Origin: CBDCVY01 sp965223245
GTDB taxonomy: Bacteria > Nitrospinota > Nitrospinia > Nitrospinales > Nitrospinaceae
Length of the DNA stretch: 64,000 nt
Direction: 5' to 3'
NCBI GenBank assembly: GCA_965223245.1
Contig: CBDCVY010000013.1
Location: 1,798,001 to 1,862,000, forward strand
Of this stretch, positions 14,900 to 24,601 are shown one piece after another; the stretch's first letter is position 1; each line of letters starts with the position of its first letter. Made by a program: the position numbers and the translations under genes. The notes below the pieces were generated by a model. That model did not search any database, had not been told where the DNA came from, and saw nothing but the letters and a program-made list of their open reading frames with translations.

Positions 14900-17800
14900 T
14901 TAATTTTCGCCATATTCCTTGGAACATATTCTATCTCCACTATTCGTTCCTGAAGAAACCACCATACATTCCATCTCTATTTCCTCAGATTCATTTTCAT
15001 AAACCAAATATCTTCTAAAATAAGATCCGGAATCTCTTATCTGTTTATCTGTTAAAATCTCAAGTTTCATATCCACTAATGAACTCATCCAATAAGGCAA
15101 AAATGTGTCCTTTGCCAGTTTTCTGGTTTCCAAAAACTCAAAAAGCTTGGCAAATAGAATTGGAGTTCCAATCTCAACTTCCATGAGTTCTTCCAAACTC
15201 AAATCTGTTAGTTGTTCCATTATTAAGGTTTGATTGGCCTCAAAAGGATTGTAAAAGGTGTTAATAATACTGGGAGTATGGGTAGTTGATTCCTTTGTAG
15301 GTATCTCATCAATATTGTCAACCACATTAATGGTACGAGTAATAGGGATTTCAGGTTGAGGGGGATTACTAGGGGTAATAATTAAGAAATTATTCCCTAC
15401 ATAAACAAGGCTATAATTAGCTCCGCCATTCCCGTCATTTATAGCGAGAGTGCCTTGAGAAATCGGATAACTACCTAAAGTTTCACCCGGTGCTCGAACT
15501 TGACTTCCTAAAAAGCTATCCCCGCCTGCCAAAGAACCAACTGAAACACTAAAGGTCAGCAAAGGATCTGGATCTCCAATCACTTTACTCTGACCAGAAT
15601 TTGCTGTAATCGTAATACCACGTGGAGTGATCGCAAAATTATCTCCCACGTAAGTAATAGAATAGTTAGCACCACCGTTACCATCCGAAACTGCCAAGGT
15701 TCCCTGATTAATCGCATACGTCCCCACATTTTCACCAGCAGCTCTTGATTGACTTCCTGTTAAACTATCTCCACCCACTAACGTTCCAGCAGTGATCGTT
15801 TGCGTCAAAGCAGGATCACTGTTGCCATACACTTTCGTTTGTCCTGCATCTGCGGTAATGGTGATACCACGAGGTGTGATGGTGAAATTGTCTCCGACAT
15901 AAGTAATTGTGTAATTCGCACCACCGTTACCATCATTTACCGTCAATGTTCCTTGGTTTATTGCATAAGTCCCGGTATTTTCTCCAGAGGCTCTGGATAA
16001 GGACCCTGTCAACGTATCACCACCCGATAACGATCCGGAAGTAATCATATGTGTTAACGTAGGATCGCTATTTCCATAAACTTTACCTTGCCCGGCATCT
16101 GCGGTGATGGTGATCCCGTTGGGCGTAATGGTAAAATTATCACCTACATAAGTAACGGTGTAGTTCGCGCCCCCATTACCGTCACTCACGGTTAATGTTC
16201 CCTGGTTGATAGCATAGGTACCTACATCTTCACCCGCTGCTCGAGCTTGACTGCCGGTTAATGTATCACCAGCTGCCAATGAACCCGTTGTGATCGTTTG
16301 CGTTAATGCTGGATCACTACTACCGAAGACTTTACTTTGTCCTGCGTCGGCGGTAATGGTGATTCCACGAGGTGTGACGGTGAAATTATCTCCGACATAA
16401 GTAACTATGTAGTTCGCTCCCCCATTACCATCGCTTACGGTCAATGTTCCCTGGTTGATCGCATACGTTCCCACATTTTCACCAGCAGCTCTTGCTTGAC
16501 TACCGGTCAACGTATCTCCACCCACTAACGTTCCTGCAGTAATCGTTTGCGTCAAAGCAGGATCACTGTTGCCATACACTTTTGTCTGTCCCGCATCGGC
16601 GGTAATCGTAATGCCTCGTGGTGTGATGGTGAAGTTGTCCCCAACGTAAGTGATCGTATAGTTCGCTCCCCCATTGCCATCGCTTACAGCAAGAGTTCCT
16701 TGGTTGATCGCATACGTTCCTACATTCTCTCCTGCGGCTCTGGCCTGACTGCCGGTTAAACTATCTCCACCCACTAATGTTCCTGCAGTAATCGTCTGCG
16801 TCAACGCAGGATCACTGTTGCCATACACTTTCATCTGTCCTGCATCTGCGGTAAGAGTGATCGCACGCGTATTCACCGTTAAGGTGCCATTGGTAAAACT
16901 GATGGTGTAACCTAACAAATCCGCCAACGTTCCCTGTGTAATAGGATACGCACCGACATTACTTGTTGAAGTTGCCGTTGTGGTTAGACCTCCAGTTAGC
17001 GCTGTTCCCGCAGTGTCTCCATCGATATAGCCGGAGGAACTGAAAGTTAATGCAGGATTACTATCCCCATAAGTTCTAGCTTGGTTATCAGCGGTAATCG
17101 TTAAAGTTGGAGCAATGCTGTAAAGCACTCCATTGTCGGTTGCTAAAAAGTTGCCAGGAATGGTGGGATACGTCGTGTTGTATCTCTTTTTATCAGGAAC
17201 CAAACCGCCTAAGGTCGTGGTTGCCGGATCTGATGAATAAATCAACCACCGGCCTGAAGATGCAGATAACGCCCCTGCTCCGGCATTATTGATAAAATCT
17301 CCATTATTGGTCGTTGCTATGGTTAAACTGTTTCCTGAACCACTGGCCGTCAATACGGTTCCACTATCGAGAGTAATATCGTTATCCGCCGTCAATAATA
17401 TACTGGTCGCATTCACGGCTCCGCCATTTACGGTTAATGTTGATCCTCCCCCAGTTGCATTCACCGTTAATATGTCACCCACCGTAGAAGCCGCGAGTGT
17501 GGTTGAAGTATTGTTGGTTAAACTAGCATCCCCGGTTCCTGAAGTGGTGAAACTCACAGCACCAGACAGTGCATTCGTTGCACTGTCCAAAGTGATCGAC
17601 TGATTCGCCAAGTCTGTAGTGAAACTCGAAGTCCCACCTACCGTCAAAGCTCCACTATCTGTAATAGCACCACCTGTTGTTATTGTCAGATTCTGACCCA
17701 CACTCGACGTTGCCAGATCTACTGCTGTGGTGCCATTATCTAAAGTCACTCCACCGGTTCCGGATGTGTTAAAAGTCACTGCACCTGTCAAAGCATTGGT

Positions 17801-20800
17801 CGGGGTGTCCAGGGTAATGGACTGGTTCGCGACATCCGTTGTAAAACTGGAAGTTCCCCCCACCGTCAAAACACCACTATCGGTTATTACATTGCCTGCA
17901 GTGACGGACAGATTCCCGCCGACGCTCACCGTCCCCAAATTAGTTGCAGTTGTTCCATTATCCAGAGTCACATCACCAGTTCCGGTGGTGCTAAAGTTGA
18001 TGACCCCGGAAAGAGCATTCGTTGCCGTGTCCAATGTGATCGATTGATTGGCCAAGCTATTGGTAAAACTTGAAGTCCCACCTACAGTTAAAACACCACT
18101 ATCAGTAATGGGTCCAGATGAATTAACAACAAGATTTCCCCCGATATTAGAAGTTGCAAAATCCGTCGCTGTAGAGTCGACCAACTGTATCGTTCCTGTC
18201 CCGGAATTTAATGTCATTGCTCCGGTAAAATCGTTTCCCGCATTGGTTAAGGTGATCGTATCCGTTGCAGTTACCGTTAAATTGGAAGTCCCATTAACAT
18301 CAAACGCTCCTCCCTGAGCAATGTCTCCACCCGCAGTAATGGCAAGGTTGCCTAAATTGGAAATCGAGGCCACCGTTACATCCGCTGCTGTATTGGTTCC
18401 CGAGTTTAAAGTCAATTGATTGGTAAATCCGGTAACCGCACCAATGTTAATGATACTGGCCGCTCCATTACCGGAATCGAAGATCGTGTCTCCCGTCAGT
18501 GAGAGTGCGCCAATATCTATTTGGGTATTGGTCGTGTTAATCGTCCCTGCTGAAGAGGTCACTCCCGCAGTCGTATCCAGTCCTCCGGTGAAAGTAAGTG
18601 TTTTGGTATCATCGTCCAGTAATTCCACTCCCCCTGTATTGAGGAAAGTCGTGTCACTAGTCACCGTACTGTCATCATAGAACCCGACAAAATAGGGCTG
18701 AGCAGTAGTCACCAGATTGGTGAGCGTCGTCGGACCCATGAAACTGATGGCACCGGTGGTGTCGGTGACTGTCACCGTGGTTGCATTGGTGGTTCCTGAA
18801 AAAAATGTATCCCCACTATCTCTGATCGTCAGCGTTCCCACATTAGATACTGAAGCAATGTTGATATCCGATGCATTATCCGGCCCCGAATCCAGAGTTA
18901 AATTATTACCCGCTCCAGTGATGGCTCCAATGTTCATGTCACTGGTAGAAGCCGTTCCCGAATCCAAAGTAGTCGTACCCGCAAGAGTTAACGCTCCGAT
19001 ATCCATTTGGGTATCCGTGGTGTTCACTGTTCCACGGGCCGTCGTGGTTCCTGCTGTCGTATCCAGTCCACCGGTAAATGTTATGATATCTCCGTCGTTA
19101 TCTCCAAACGTCACTCCTCCGGTATTTAAAAATGTCGTGTCACTGGTAATCGTTCCTCCATTATTAAACAGCACCGAATAGCCTTGAGCCGCGGTGCTCA
19201 AAGTTGTTGCAGTCACGGCATCGGTAAATGTGATCGCGTTATCTGTATCGGTGAGTGTGATCGTGGTTGAGTTGACTGTACTATTAAACGTAGTCGCGTC
19301 ACTTTGAGTAATGGTGAGTCCGGTTAAACCCGTGAGGGCTTGATTAAAAATAATATCACTTCCAGCTGTGGGCCCGCTGTTTTCAACAGTTAATGTACTA
19401 CTTGAGGTAATCGTTTCTAAAGTAATGTCACCGCTGGCTGTGTTGGTTTTACCGGTTCCGTCGGCGATTGTGATATTGATATCACCCGTACCCGCATCCA
19501 GAGTGGTTCCAACGGCCATGGTGATTTCTGCGTTACCCGCATCACGTTGGGCATCTACTACTCCATTCGCTAATGTTTCATTGGCGGTCAGGTTCAGGTT
19601 CCCATTATCCGTCGTGATATTTTGGTTGATCAGAATACTGCGACCCGCCTGCATGGTTAAATTTCCACCATCGCCGACACCATTGTTAACAGTGATGGCA
19701 CTATCTACTGTAATATCATTATTCGCCTGCAGCGTCACATTCTGCGGAGTACTCAAAAGTGTCGCTAAGGTAGAAGACGACAAAGTTATATCTTCACTCG
19801 CTCGCGTCGCAAATACCGCGTCTGAAACCGAATCCGAGGAACGGTTAAAACTTAAATCTCCAAATTGATATAAATATACAGCTCCACAAGTGGTACACGT
19901 ATTGTCGGAACCATCGTCCCCAGTAGCCCCTACTGCCAGTCGCAGTCCATCCAAAGATACCGAGCGGCCAAATTCGTCATTCCCGTCCAGGTTTTGATTT
20001 ATATTCTTTCCACCGGAGTAACTGTCACCAATTATTGCCTCTAAATTTCCTCCTGAAAAGGTTGAATCGGTAAATGTATATAAATATACGGCGCCGGAAT
20101 TTCCCTCTACATTTCCCGATCCATCATCAAAATAAGATCCCACTGCGAGCCTGTTGCTGTCCAGAGAAACTCCGTGCCCAAACCCATCTCCTCCACCCAG
20201 TGATTGATTTATATTTTTACCTCCCGTATAGCCACTACCGATAGTAGCTTCCAAAGCCCCACCGTTAAAAACACTGTCGGTAAAACTATACAGATACACA
20301 GCACCCGAACCACTCAATCCATTACTAAACCCATCATCACTTGATGCCCCAACGGCCAGGGCATTCCCGTCTAATGAAATCTGGTGGCCAAAAATATCTC
20401 CTGAATCCAGAGATTGATTGAAGTTCTTACCTACAGTGTATCCACTACCAATGGTGGCTTCTAAAATACCACCTGAAAAAACAGAGTCGGTGAAACTGTA
20501 TAGGTAAACTGCTCCTGCACCAGCCGGAATTGCATTTCCAGAACCCTGATCAAAAACGGCACTTACCGCTAACCGGTTTCCATCTAATGAAACCGAACGA
20601 CCAAAAAAATCTCCGGTATCCAAATTTTGGTTAATATTCTTTCCACCGGTGTAACCGTCTCCAATGGTTGCTTCTAAAGTACCGCTTGAAAAAACAGAAT
20701 CGGTAAAACTAAAGAGATAGACTGCGCCGGAGGTTGAAACTCCATTCCCAAATCCTTCATCCTGAAAAGCTCCAGCAGCTAATCGATTACCATCCAGTGA

Positions 20801-23800
20801 AACGGCGCTACCGAAACTATCAAAATCATCCAAACTGAGATTGATGTTTTTTCCTCCGGTATAACCATCACCTACGGTTGCCTCCAAAGTGCCGCCGGAA
20901 AAGGCTGAGTCTGTGAAGCTATAAAGATACACTGCCCCTCTACCAGACCCTGAATTTCCGAAACCATCATCATCGAAAGATCCCACAGCAAGTTGAGTTC
21001 CATCAAGTGAAACAGCAATTCCAAATTCATCCGAAGAATCCAAACTTTGATCAAGGTTTTTTCCGATTGAATAACCGGAACCTAGGGCTCCTTGAAGGGT
21101 GCCGCCGGAGAACGCGGAGTCTGTGAAAGTGTAGAAAAATACTGCACCAGAATCGGCTAGACCGTTACTAGGGCCATCATCTTGGGAAGAGCCTACCGCA
21201 AGACGAGTCCCATCCAGGGAGATGGACCTTCCAAAGGTGTCGCTTGAGTCTAGTGTTAGGTTAATGTCTTTAGGGCGAGTATTATAACCGTCTCCTATTA
21301 TACCCTGCAGTGCCCCCGTTCCATCGGTAGCCGATCCGTTATTGCTGAAAGTGGAGTCTGTAAATTGATATAGATAGACGGCTCCACAAGCAGGACAATC
21401 ATTGGCTTGTCCATAATCGCTATTTGCTCCCACTGCCAGATTATTCCCATTTAATGAAAGAGATCTACCAAAAAAATCACCCAGGCCCGCATTATTATCA
21501 AGCAGAGTGCTCGCATCAATGTTTTTACCCCCAGTTTTACCTTCACCAATAACTGCCTGCTGTGTGATACCAGTAAAATCGCCCGTAAAGGTAAACAAAT
21601 AAACGGCACCCTCGTTGGTACCTGCATTGGTACCAGGACTGGCCAAACCATCATCTCCGGAAGCACCAATGGCCAGACGAGTTCCATCCAAATCAATGGA
21701 ACGCCCAAAACCATCCGAAGGATCAAGGTTGATATCGAAGTTATTGCCCCCGGTGTAACCTTCGCCAATAATGGCGGACAGGGAGCCACCACTAAAGACG
21801 GAATCTGTAAAGGTAAATGCATATGCGGCTCCGACTGATTCAAGATTGGCAAACCCATCATCATTTAAAGATCCAATCACAAGGTGAGTCCCGTCCAGGG
21901 AAACACTGGTTCCAAAAGAATCACCTGTATCTAATTGAGAAGAAATGTCTATATCCTTGGCTCGGGTGTTATAACCTTCCCCCACTATTCCTTGGAGGGC
22001 TCCTGTCCCGTCGGTGGCGGAACCGTTATTGCTAAAAAGGGAATCCGTAAATGTATAGAAATAAACAGCTCCCGATCCACTTTCGGAATTACCCTGACCA
22101 TCGTCTGAAGCGGCTCCAACGGCAAGACTTGTTCCATCTAACGAAACAGCATCACCAAAATTATCATTTGTATCCAAATTCAAATTGATATTTTTTCCCC
22201 CGGTATAACCATCACCTATGATGGCTTCCAATTGTCCTCCTGAAAAAGAACTATCATTAAAACTATAAAGATAGACAGCGCCGGAGCCTGACTCAATATT
22301 CCCCGACCCATCATCAAAGCGAGCTCCAACGGCCAGTTGATTTCCATCTAGAGAAACCGCAAGTCCAAATTGATCATTTACATCAAGAGATTGACTCCCA
22401 ATATTCAATGAATCGTATCCATTACCAATGATGATGACGCTTTGGTCAAAGTTGTTGGTATCAGAGATGATGATATTTTTCGGATCAAGAAGGAAGGTGC
22501 CTAAGCGGTTTCCTCGTCCAGTTAAAGCGGCACCTCCAAAAGTTAAGGTATCACCTGAAGAAACCTCAACAAAACCTCCAATACCACTGAGCCATCCGGG
22601 TTGCGCAAAGTATTGACCTAATACCGGTCCTCCACGATCAGACCAGGTAATGATGGTTCCACCATCGCCATGGTTGCCTAAAGTATCAGCTCGTATTTGC
22701 GTCGCGTCAGTCATTGCAAGAATTTGCGCATTAGGTAACTCATCTATTTCCAAATTCTTTCCGCCTTGATATTCTCCACCTAAGCGAATGGTGCCACCTC
22801 CCATTTCTCCCGAAGCATCGATTTCACCCGATAAAAACTTTAAAGCCGGAGCCGTTACATCAATGTGCCCACCCTCTCCTTCGGTTCCAATCGCTTTGTA
22901 TTTGGCTGAAGTAGTGATCTGTTGTTCTGCTATGTGGGTGATCTTCCCTCCCTCGGCTCCCGAAACATCAATGGAAGCACTGCTGTTTTCCCAGGATTTA
23001 GTCTTTGTATTTAGAACAACATCTCCACCTTTTCCTGAGATTCCTAAAGCTTTGATTGAAGAAGCAATCGATAACCCACCAGAATTAATAGAAATTTGAC
23101 CTCCAGAATTTCCACTTACATTTACTTCTCCACCAACACTTACCCAACTGGTTCCCCTTAAATCAATTGAGCCTCCTTTGGAGTCTTTACTTGTTGCCAG
23201 GAGACTTCCCTTATCAACTGTTATTGCAGATCCCGACAGAGAAATGTTGCCCCCAGTTTCTCCTGACTGATCCCCGGAGGCATCTAATGTCCCGGCAATA
23301 TTGATGGCCCCTTCTCCGCCCTCCAGAATAATTTCTCCATTAACTACAGAAGCCGTTTTAGCTTCCACCACCCCCGAACTGTTAATCACATGGTCCACCA
23401 CATTCTTGGCAGCATTCACTTCCATCACCACCTGCCCACCTTCGGCACTCAATGTGCCACTGTTACTGACTAATGAAGTCAGTGGACTGCCATCAGGACC
23501 TACCACTTGCTCCAATACCTGACTATCCACACTGAGATTGACCAGCTTGTCTCCATAAAAATCCAAAGTAAATTCTGTTCCGGAAGCAAGGTTCACTTTT
23601 CCAAGTCGCGCCGTGATTATTCCTGAGTTTTCTACCCCGGGAGCCACAAACGCGGCTAATCCACCTTCAGCAACAGTAATATTTCCCTGGTTAATCACGT
23701 AACCCAAGTCGGGAGAGGTGCCTTTGAAAAAATAGTTGCCCGACATAAAATCTTTATTGTCGATATCTAAAGTTGTCGCTACCAAACCATTAACATCAAT

Positions 23801-24214
23801 CTGTGATCCCTGACCAAATAATATGCCGTTAGGATTAATCAGCATTAAATTGCCATTGGAGGAGAGCTTCCCAAAAATGCCTGATCGTTCAGAACCTGTT
23901 ACACGGTTCAGGGTGATTCCATTGGAAGAAGGCAGTTGAAAATCGACATGTTCATTACTGTTTATACTGAAACTTCGCCAATCGATGATAGCTTTTGGGG
24001 TTGACTGTTGAATCACCAACTTGTCTTGATTGGGCTGTGAAATTGCGGCGGAACCACCCTTAATCGTTCCGTCTTGAGGGAGGGCTAATACTTTATGTGG
24101 AAGTAAGATTAGAAAAACCAAAAATCCCCACACTCCCACAAAAGCAGGTTTACATCCCAATTGAAGGCAAAAAGGCAAACCACTCCTTTTGTCAAAAAGA
24201 GCCTTAATTGGCAT
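14900..24214 (-). CDS. Giant filamentous-haemagglutinin-type exoprotein with FG-GAP and YDG/MBG repeats
   Basis: ATG at 24214 gives about 3104 residues; TTG at 24253 is also open, and neither has a good ribosome site. After a hydrophobic signal comes a two-partner-secretion (TpsA) domain with NPNGILFGQGSQIDVNGLVA and a beta-solenoid to about nt 22460. Next, about 14 integrin-like FG-GAP repeats (nt 19870-22440) carry FG.AVSLDG..LAVGA..DDG and SGAVYLY. A second solenoid (17290-19850) is rich in TLTFTGGLDTTAG-like turns. YDG/MBG repeats of 83 residues follow (15380-17100). The 130-residue C-terminus contains LTDLSLEELMEVEIGT, a phrase I associate with the N-termini of certain TonB-dependent receptors. 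It is presumably secreted to the surface as an adhesin. No TpsB transporter gene is in the window. Confidence 0.85.
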   Translation of the reverse strand: MPIKALFDKRSGLPFCLQLGCKPAFVGVWGFLVFLILLPHKVLALPQDGTIKGGSAAISQPNQDKLVIQQSTPKAIIDWRSFSINSNEHVDFQLPSSNGITLNRVTGSERSGIFGKLSSNGNLMLINPNGILFGQGSQIDVNGLVATTLDIDNKDFMSGNYFFKGTSPDLGYVINQGNITVAEGGLAAFVAPGVENSGIITARLGKVNLASGTEFTLDFYGDKLVNLSVDSQVLEQVVGPDGSPLTSLVSNSGTLSAEGGQVVMEVNAAKNVVDHVINSSGVVEAKTASVVNGEIILEGGEGAINIAGTLDASGDQSGETGGNISLSGSAITVDKGSLLATSKDSKGGSIDLRGTSWVSVGGEVNVSGNSGGQISINSGGLSIASSIKALGISGKGGDVVLNTKTKSWENSSASIDVSGAEGGKITHIAEQQITTSAKYKAIGTEGEGGHIDVTAPALKFLSGEIDASGEMGGGTIRLGGEYQGGKNLEIDELPNAQILAMTDATQIRADTLGNHGDGGTIITWSDRGGPVLGQYFAQPGWLSGIGGFVEVSSGDTLTFGGAALTGRGNRLGTFLLDPKNIIISDTNNFDQSVIIIGNGYDSLNIGSQSLDVNDQFGLAVSLDGNQLAVGARFDDGSGNIESGSGAVYLYSFNDSSFSGGQLEAIIGDGYTGGKNINLNLDTNDNFGDAVSLDGTSLAVGAASDDGQGNSESGSGAVYFYTFTDSLFSNNGSATDGTGALQGIVGEGYNTRAKDIDISSQLDTGDSFGTSVSLDGTHLVIGSLNDDGFANLESVGAAYAFTFTDSVFSGGSLSAIIGEGYTGGNNFDINLDPSDGFGRSIDLDGTRLAIGASGDDGLASPGTNAGTNEGAVYLFTFTGDFTGITQQAVIGEGKTGGKNIDASTLLDNNAGLGDFFGRSLSLNGNNLAVGANSDYGQANDCPACGAVYLYQFTDSTFSNNGSATDGTGALQGIIGDGYNTRPKDINLTLDSSDTFGRSISLDGTRLAVGSSQDDGPSNGLADSGAVFFYTFTDSAFSGGTLQGALGSGYSIGKNLDQSLDSSDEFGIAVSLDGTQLAVGSFDDDGFGNSGSGRGAVYLYSFTDSAFSGGTLEATVGDGYTGGKNINLSLDDFDSFGSAVSLDGNRLAAGAFQDEGFGNGVSTSGAVYLFSFTDSVFSSGTLEATIGDGYTGGKNINQNLDTGDFFGRSVSLDGNRLAVSAVFDQGSGNAIPAGAGAVYLYSFTDSVFSGGILEATIGSGYTVGKNFNQSLDSGDIFGHQISLDGNALAVGASSDDGFSNGLSGSGAVYLYSFTDSVFNGGALEATIGSGYTGGKNINQSLGGGDGFGHGVSLDSNRLAVGSYFDDGSGNVEGNSGAVYLYTFTDSTFSGGNLEAIIGDSYSGGKNINQNLDGNDEFGRSVSLDGLRLAVGATGDDGSDNTCTTCGAVYLYQFGDLSFNRSSDSVSDAVFATRASEDITLSSSTLATLLSTPQNVTLQANNDITVDSAITVNNGVGDGGNLTMQAGRSILINQNITTDNGNLNLTANETLANGVVDAQRDAGNAEITMAVGTTLDAGTGDINITIADGTGKTNTASGDITLETITSSSTLTVENSGPTAGSDIIFNQALTGLTGLTITQSDATTFNSTVNSTTITLTDTDNAITFTDAVTATTLSTAAQGYSVLFNNGGTITSDTTFLNTGGVTFGDNDGDIITFTGGLDTTAGTTTARGTVNTTDTQMDIGALTLAGTTTLDSGTASTSDMNIGAITGAGNNLTLDSGPDNASDINIASVSNVGTLTIRDSGDTFFSGTTNATTVTVTDTTGAISFMGPTTLTNLVTTAQPYFVGFYDDSTVTSDTTFLNTGGVELLDDDTKTLTFTGGLDTTAGVTSSAGTINTTNTQIDIGALSLTGDTIFDSGNGAASIINIGAVTGFTNQLTLNSGTNTAADVTVASISNLGNLAITAGGDIAQGGAFDVNGTSNLTVTATDTITLTNAGNDFTGAMTLNSGTGTIQLVDSTATDFATSNIGGNLVVNSSGPITDSGVLTVGGTSSFTNSLANQSITLDTATNALSGVINFSTTGTGDVTLDNGTTATNLGTVSVGGNLSVTAGNVITDSGVLTVGGTSSFTTDVANQSITLDTPTNALTGAVTFNTSGTGGVTLDNGTTAVDLATSSVGQNLTITTGGAITDSGALTVGGTSSFTTDLANQSITLDSATNALSGAVSFTTSGTGDASLTNNTSTTLAASTVGDILTVNATGGGSTLTVNGGAVNATSILLTADNDITLDSGTVLTASGSGNSLTIATTNNGDFINNAGAGALSASSGRWLIYSSDPATTTLGGLVPDKKRYNTTYPTIPGNFLATDNGVLYSIAPTLTITADNQARTYGDSNPALTFSSSGYIDGDTAGTALTGGLTTTATSTSNVGAYPITQGTLADLLGYTISFTNGTLTVNTRAITLTADAGQMKVYGNSDPALTQTITAGTLVGGDSLTGSQARAAGENVGTYAINQGTLAVSDGNGGANYTITYVGDNFTITPRGITITADAGQTKVYGNSDPALTQTITAGTLVGGDTLTGSQARAAGENVGTYAINQGTLTVSDGNGGANYIVTYVGDNFTVTPRGITITADAGQSKVFGSSDPALTQTITTGSLAAGDTLTGSQARAAGEDVGTYAINQGTLTVSDGNGGANYTVTYVGDNFTITPNGITITADAGQGKVYGNSDPTLTHMITSGSLSGGDTLTGSLSRASGENTGTYAINQGTLTVNDGNGGANYTITYVGDNFTITPRGITITADAGQTKVYGNSDPALTQTITAGTLVGGDSLTGSQSRAAGENVGTYAINQGTLAVSDGNGGANYSITYVGDNFAITPRGITITANSGQSKVIGDPDPLLTFSVSVGSLAGGDSFLGSQVRAPGETLGSYPISQGTLAINDGNGGANYSLVYVGNNFLIITPSNPPQPEIPITRTINVVDNIDEIPTKESTTHTPSIINTFYNPFEANQTLIMEQLTDLSLEELMEVEIGTPILFAKLFEFLETRKLAKDTFLPYWMSSLVDMKLEILTDKQIRDSGSYFRRYLVYENESEEIEMECMVVSSGTNSGDRICSKEYGEN
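15380..17100 (-). repeat. 249-bp tandem repeats encoding YDG/MBG domains
   Basis: Equivalent points (the start of the TADAG-coding segment) fall at 15606, 15855, 16104, 16353, 16602 and 16851. The period is therefore exactly 249 bases (83 codons) with no indels. Units are similar but not identical at DNA level. A diverged MBG unit flanks each end. The units lie inside the giant exoprotein gene. Confidence 0.85.
19870..22440 (-). repeat. Block of about 14 FG-GAP-like repeats inside the exoprotein gene
   Basis: Units of roughly 60 codons each encode a strand pair of the form FG.(A/S)VSLDG..LAVGA..DDG.(G)N...SGAVYLY(S/T)FTDS.F. Some units carry an inserted NNGSATDGTGALQG segment. The Asp-rich loops resemble calcium-binding FG-GAP repeats of integrin alpha-type propellers. 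About 14 units could make two seven-bladed propellers; that number is a count by eye. Confidence 0.7.
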
Positions 24215-24384
24215 ATTTTTGTAATTTAAATTACTAGGGCGATTCAAATACAATTTTTTTCTAAAAGTGTTTCACAATAGTCCGATGTTCAGTAAGTTGT
24301 TCGCTCAAAAATTCCAGGAAGATTTAGAACTTACCTTAAATGGCAAAACCGGAGCACTTTTTTTTGTCTAAAGTGGACAATTTC

Positions 24385-24413
24385 AGAGTAATTGCCGGAT
24401 TATTCAATGTCAA
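24385..24413 (-). promoter_or_regulatory. Possible sigma-70-type promoter for the exoprotein gene
   Basis: On the minus strand, TTGACA (24413-24408) is followed after 17 bases by TACTCT (24390-24385). The -35 is perfect and the -10 is poor. It lies about 170 bases before the chosen exoprotein start, in a 347-base gap without genes. Confidence 0.35.
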
Positions 24414-24601
24414 CTAAGTCATTGATTTTTTTAACTTAACTTTACCGATAGAAGTGATTTTACGAAACTAATAGCTTGAAAAAGGCGGGGTTGGGATAAC
24501 TTTTGAAAGGCTAAAATAAATTGTAGAAAGTAAAAAAGTTTAGAAACGCTCCTAGAATATAAAACGTAGGAATGGCTTAACTTATAGGTTAGGAATTAAA
24601 T

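Noticed and set aside
16337..19868. Many long plus-strand frames (60-166 codons) opposite the exoprotein gene
   Set aside because: They mirror the repeats of the minus-strand gene; their length comes from its repetitive codon pattern.
14900..24214. Regular repeats considered as a CRISPR array
   Set aside because: Units are 180-249 bp, in frame, without short spacers; they encode protein domains. No CRISPR array was seen anywhere in the window.
24254..24601. Possible cyclic-di-GMP riboswitch upstream of the exoprotein gene
   Set aside because: I looked for the conserved GEMM motifs because of the YfiR link and did not find them.
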